Shown here in pieces: positions 61,391 to 64,000 of a stretch of DNA of 64,000 bases; the stretch's first letter is position 1, and each line of letters opens with the position of its first letter. Made by a program: the position numbers and the translations under genes. This DNA is from Celerinatantimonas sp046054165 (GTDB lineage Bacteria > Pseudomonadota > Gammaproteobacteria > Enterobacterales > Celerinatantimonadaceae), in contig NZ_JBFNXK010000019.1 in NCBI RefSeq assembly GCF_046054165.1, forward strand, positions 1 through 64,000. The letters are read 5' to 3'. The notes under the pieces are model-generated. The model was not told the origin of the DNA, did not search any database, and saw only the letters and a program-made list of their open reading frames with translations.

Positions 61391-62236
61391 ATGCTCAGTT
61401 ATCGTCATTCATTCCACGCTGGCAATTTTGCCGATGTTTTAAAACATCTCACATTGCAGCGCATTCTCAATTACCTGACTCAAAAATCAAAGCCTCTAGT
61501 CTACGTTGATAGCCATGCCGGAGCAGGCGGATATCAACTGACCAGTGCCGAAGCACAAAAAACAGCAGAATATCAACAGGGGATCGGCCGACTCTGGCAG
61601 CGGGATGATCTGCCAGAATTATTAGCCGAGTACTGCCAGCTAGTGATGCAATTCAATAACCAACAGCCCCAATTGCGCCGCTATCCGGGCTCGCCTTGGA
61701 TCGCGGCTCAATGTTTGCGAGAACAAGATAAACTGTTTTTACACGAACTCCATCCCAAAGACAGCCAAACGTTAACCGAACTATTCCGCAAAGATCGACG
61801 CTGTAAAGTCATTGCTGCCGATGGTTTTAAAGGTAGCTTAGGCTTTTTCCCACCCACAAGTCGTCGCGGACTACTGTTGATCGATCCGAGTTATGAAATT
61901 AAAGATGATTACCAAAAAGTAGTCACACTGATCAGTGAAGCGCATAAACGTTTTGCAACGGGGTGTATTGCCTTATGGTATCCCGTCGTGGATCGATACC
62001 GTATTAATCAACTGGAAAAACAACTACAAGATAGCGGAATTCAAAATATTCAACTCTTTGAGTTAGGCCAGCGTCATGACAATAATCACTTTGGAATGAC
62101 CTCCAGCGGCATGATTGTGGTTAATCCTCCGTGGACTCTTAAAGCTGATCTGGAAAGCACGTTGCCGTGGCTTAGCCATGAACTGGGAATGACCGGCGAG
62201 GGTTACTATCGCAGTGAACAACTAGTCGCAGAATAA
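61391..62236 (+). CDS. rlmJ: 23S rRNA m6A2030 methyltransferase RlmJ
   Basis: 281 residues, as in E. coli (280). N-terminal LSYRHSFHAGNFADVLKHL, SAM motif YVDSHAGAGGY, an inserted helical subdomain (HELHPKD...), and the catalytic LLIDPSYEIKDDY (DPPY-like, here DPSY). Ends with FGMTSSGMIVVNPPW. Methylates N6 of A2030. It follows cvfB and probably shares its transcript. Confidence 0.95.
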   Translation: MLSYRHSFHAGNFADVLKHLTLQRILNYLTQKSKPLVYVDSHAGAGGYQLTSAEAQKTAEYQQGIGRLWQRDDLPELLAEYCQLVMQFNNQQPQLRRYPGSPWIAAQCLREQDKLFLHELHPKDSQTLTELFRKDRRCKVIAADGFKGSLGFFPPTSRRGLLLIDPSYEIKDDYQKVVTLISEAHKRFATGCIALWYPVVDRYRINQLEKQLQDSGIQNIQLFELGQRHDNNHFGMTSSGMIVVNPPWTLKADLESTLPWLSHELGMTGEGYYRSEQLVAE

Positions 62237-62819
62237 CCCGTCTCATTCCTCAATGAAAGCGGGCTATCATCGATAGTCCCCTTTCATATTTCGACTCAAT
62301 CCACTCCATATTTTGTTCGCATTCGATGATGTGAAATTTATTTTATTTCAGACAATTTTTACTTTACGGGAATAAAAAAAAGTTCGACTATTCATAAAAG
62401 ACTGTTGACCTTTGTTCACTTGCTTTAATGTTCAAAATCCGTTTAATTTGAACGAAATTAAACCACACAGTTCAACAATCCCGAGTACCGATACATCTTG
62501 ATTAAAAATGAATTTGACTTTTTTGATTAATATATCAATTATGGCCGCCAAACTTTTTATAGGATCTGTTGATGAGTCCTAAATAATCAGAGAGCTAGAT
62601 TCATTCACTGTCACCGCCAGCAGAGGGACTGACATTCTATTTTGCACCCACACTTTCGTATCTGTTTGTCGATCGATGTGATGCCGATAGCCAAACCCGC
62701 TACAGACTCTGACAATGCAATAAGTATTAATTCACTTTGCCGTTGTAGCTTAAGCGGATGTTTGTCTCCAGCGTCCGGGCTATCTCAATCACAAACATCA
62801 ATGAGGATGAATAGGCTCT
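62237..62819. other. Intergenic gap before the cfa gene
   Basis: 583 bases. A weak hairpin GGCTATC/GATAGTCC near 62267-62284 may terminate rlmJ. AAGACTGTTGACCTTTG at 62398-62414 resembles the repeat start seen at 30931 and 58451. GTTCAAA/TTTGAAC (62430-62453) is an inverted repeat. No supported gene. Confidence 0.4.
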
Positions 62820-64000
62820 ATGTTAAAACCCCGGCTACTTAACCACCCTTGGTTTAGTCCCCGACGAGAAATAGCACGAACGCTGGTCGTTCGTTTCCTA
62901 TCTAGTATTCAAGGCGCCCAACTTATCTTAAAACAACCCGAGATGACGGATGAAGTCATGGGGGATAAGCAATCTTCGCTACAGATCCACATCGAAATCC
63001 GCGATCCATGTGTATTTGAACGCATGATCGGCGGGGGAAGTATTGCTGCTGCTGAAACTTATATTGAAGGATTATGGCGAACCGATGCACTGCATGCATT
63101 ATTAACGGTATTAGCTCACAATCAATCTAAATTGGACCGTCTGGATGCCGGGATCTCGTGGATTTCAGATTTTACCACCGCGCTACGCCATCGTTTGCGG
63201 CAGAATCGTAAATCGACTATAAAACGGACTCTCCTCGCCCATTACAATTTAAATCATCTTTTCTACGCTTCTTTTTTAGATCCCTACATGCAGTTTTCCA
63301 GCGCACTGTATACGGATCTCGCAACTGAAAACCCCGAAGCGTCACTGGAACAGGCCCAACTGCAAAAATTAGAGCGGATTTGCCAACAGCTCAAACTATC
63401 CAAACAAGACCATCTACTGGAAATCGGTTCAGGTTGGGGCGGTTTGGCTATTTATGCAGCTCAACATTATGGCTGTCAAGTCACCACCACCACCACATCT
63501 GATCTACAATACCAACATTGCTGCGAACAAGTTCATAAACTCGGCTTGGGTCAACAAATCCAAGTGTTAAGCCGGGATTATCGCGACCTTTACGGTAAGT
63601 TTGACAAAGTGGTGTCTGTAGAAATGCTTGAAACTGTAGGCGAAAATAACCTGCCTCAGTTTATTCGGTTATGTAGTGAACGGCTCAAAAGCGGCGGTAT
63701 TATGGTCTTACAGACGGTCACTATTTCTGATCACCGCTACGACAGTTATCGCAAAAGTACGGATTTTATCCAACAACTGATCTTCCCAGGGACGTTTCTG
63801 CCGGCCGAGTCACCGCTCAAGGCCATGTTTGTGAAAAATCATCTGAAAATTGTCGATGAACTGGATATGCGACTTAATTACGCGCTCACGTTACAAGCCT
63901 GGCATCGACGGCTCACGGGATTTCGAGAACAAAATCCACAAAAAACCGGATTCAATAGCCAGTTTTTCCGACTTTGGCATTTTTATATGGCCTATTGTGA
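62820..64000 (+). CDS. Cyclopropane-fatty-acyl-phospholipid synthase family protein (truncated by window end)
   Basis: About 393 codons before the window edge, no stop reached. The N-terminal lipid-binding domain (about 1-130) is followed by HYNLNHLFYASFLDPYMQFSSALYTDL. The SAM motif is LLEIGSGWGGLAIYAA (about 200-215), then DYRDLYGKFDKVVSVEMLE and YIQQLIFPGTFLPAES-like residues. It adds a methylene bridge to unsaturated phospholipid chains. The Cys of E. coli CFA in MQYSCAY is Ser here (MQFSSAL), as in the second cfa subfamily common in vibrios and shewanellae. Confidence 0.9.
   Translation, partial: MLKPRLLNHPWFSPRREIARTLVVRFLSSIQGAQLILKQPEMTDEVMGDKQSSLQIHIEIRDPCVFERMIGGGSIAAAETYIEGLWRTDALHALLTVLAHNQSKLDRLDAGISWISDFTTALRHRLRQNRKSTIKRTLLAHYNLNHLFYASFLDPYMQFSSALYTDLATENPEASLEQAQLQKLERICQQLKLSKQDHLLEIGSGWGGLAIYAAQHYGCQVTTTTTSDLQYQHCCEQVHKLGLGQQIQVLSRDYRDLYGKFDKVVSVEMLETVGENNLPQFIRLCSERLKSGGIMVLQTVTISDHRYDSYRKSTDFIQQLIFPGTFLPAESPLKAMFVKNHLKIVDELDMRLNYALTLQAWHRRLTGFREQNPQKTGFNSQFFRLWHFYMAYC

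Noticed and set aside
62642..62842. 66-codon plus-strand frame before cfa.
   Set aside because: It overlaps the cfa start in another frame and has no ribosome-binding site or family.

Overview
The window is a dense, intact stretch of a moderate-GC gammaproteobacterial chromosome. Many small lineage-typical families (DUF2333, DUF2956, UPF0370-like, CLCA_X, RyhB-type RNA) point to the Vibrio/Aeromonas/Shewanella/Celerinatantimonas side of the class. The genus cannot be fixed from the sequence alone. There is no prophage, CRISPR array or complete insertion sequence. The only transposase-like gene is a REP-associated one (RAYT) beside a REP pair.

Layout. 0-7.3 kb: ettA, a RAYT, then yffB-dapE-M15 peptidase-membrane protein-ypfN-like, and a YjdM/PhnA protein. 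7.4-10.2 kb: a Zur-boxed zinc ABC transporter. 10.2-18 kb: a YhhS-type exporter, a small His/Cys protein, a lipoprotein, a RimK-like/GNAT pair, a very unusual EF-Tu paralogue and a chemoreceptor. 18.5-23.3 kb: a three-gene ABC system related to GldA/GldFG plus DUF4340. 23.3-29.6 kb: a GntR-controlled ABC importer with a cytoplasmic alkaline-phosphatase-superfamily enzyme and a HAD phosphatase, probably for an organophosphorus compound. 29.7-35.2 kb: MFS transporter, iron alcohol dehydrogenase, small P-loop ATPase and ModF. 35.3-36.1 kb: a tRNA-Phe/tRNA-Asn unit present twice. 36.3-39 kb: zur-cobW-mepM. 39-43 kb: RlmI, a ProXp-type editing protein, a ProW/ProV-like pair that has lost its ATPase motifs, and an Lrp regulator. 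43.9-54 kb: riboflavin synthase, glutathione peroxidase, MaoC, YjjG, TetR, CLCA_X, an RNA methylase, DUF2333, a diguanylate cyclase and an MscS channel. 54-64 kb: potassium channel, DEAD-box helicase, GST, a Fur-boxed RyhB-like small RNA, udp, a uracil permease, CvfB, RlmJ and a truncated cyclopropane fatty acid synthase.

Functional threads. Zinc homeostasis is split between two loci, each with a Zur-like palindrome. Pyrimidine salvage (udp, uracil permease, YjjG) and cell-wall work (DapE, M15 peptidase, MepM) recur. The observations most worth checking are the EF-Tu paralogue with duplicated domain II and no domain III, the inactivated ProVW-like pair, the RyhB-like RNA, the phospho-compound importer, and a dispersed MITE-like repeat.
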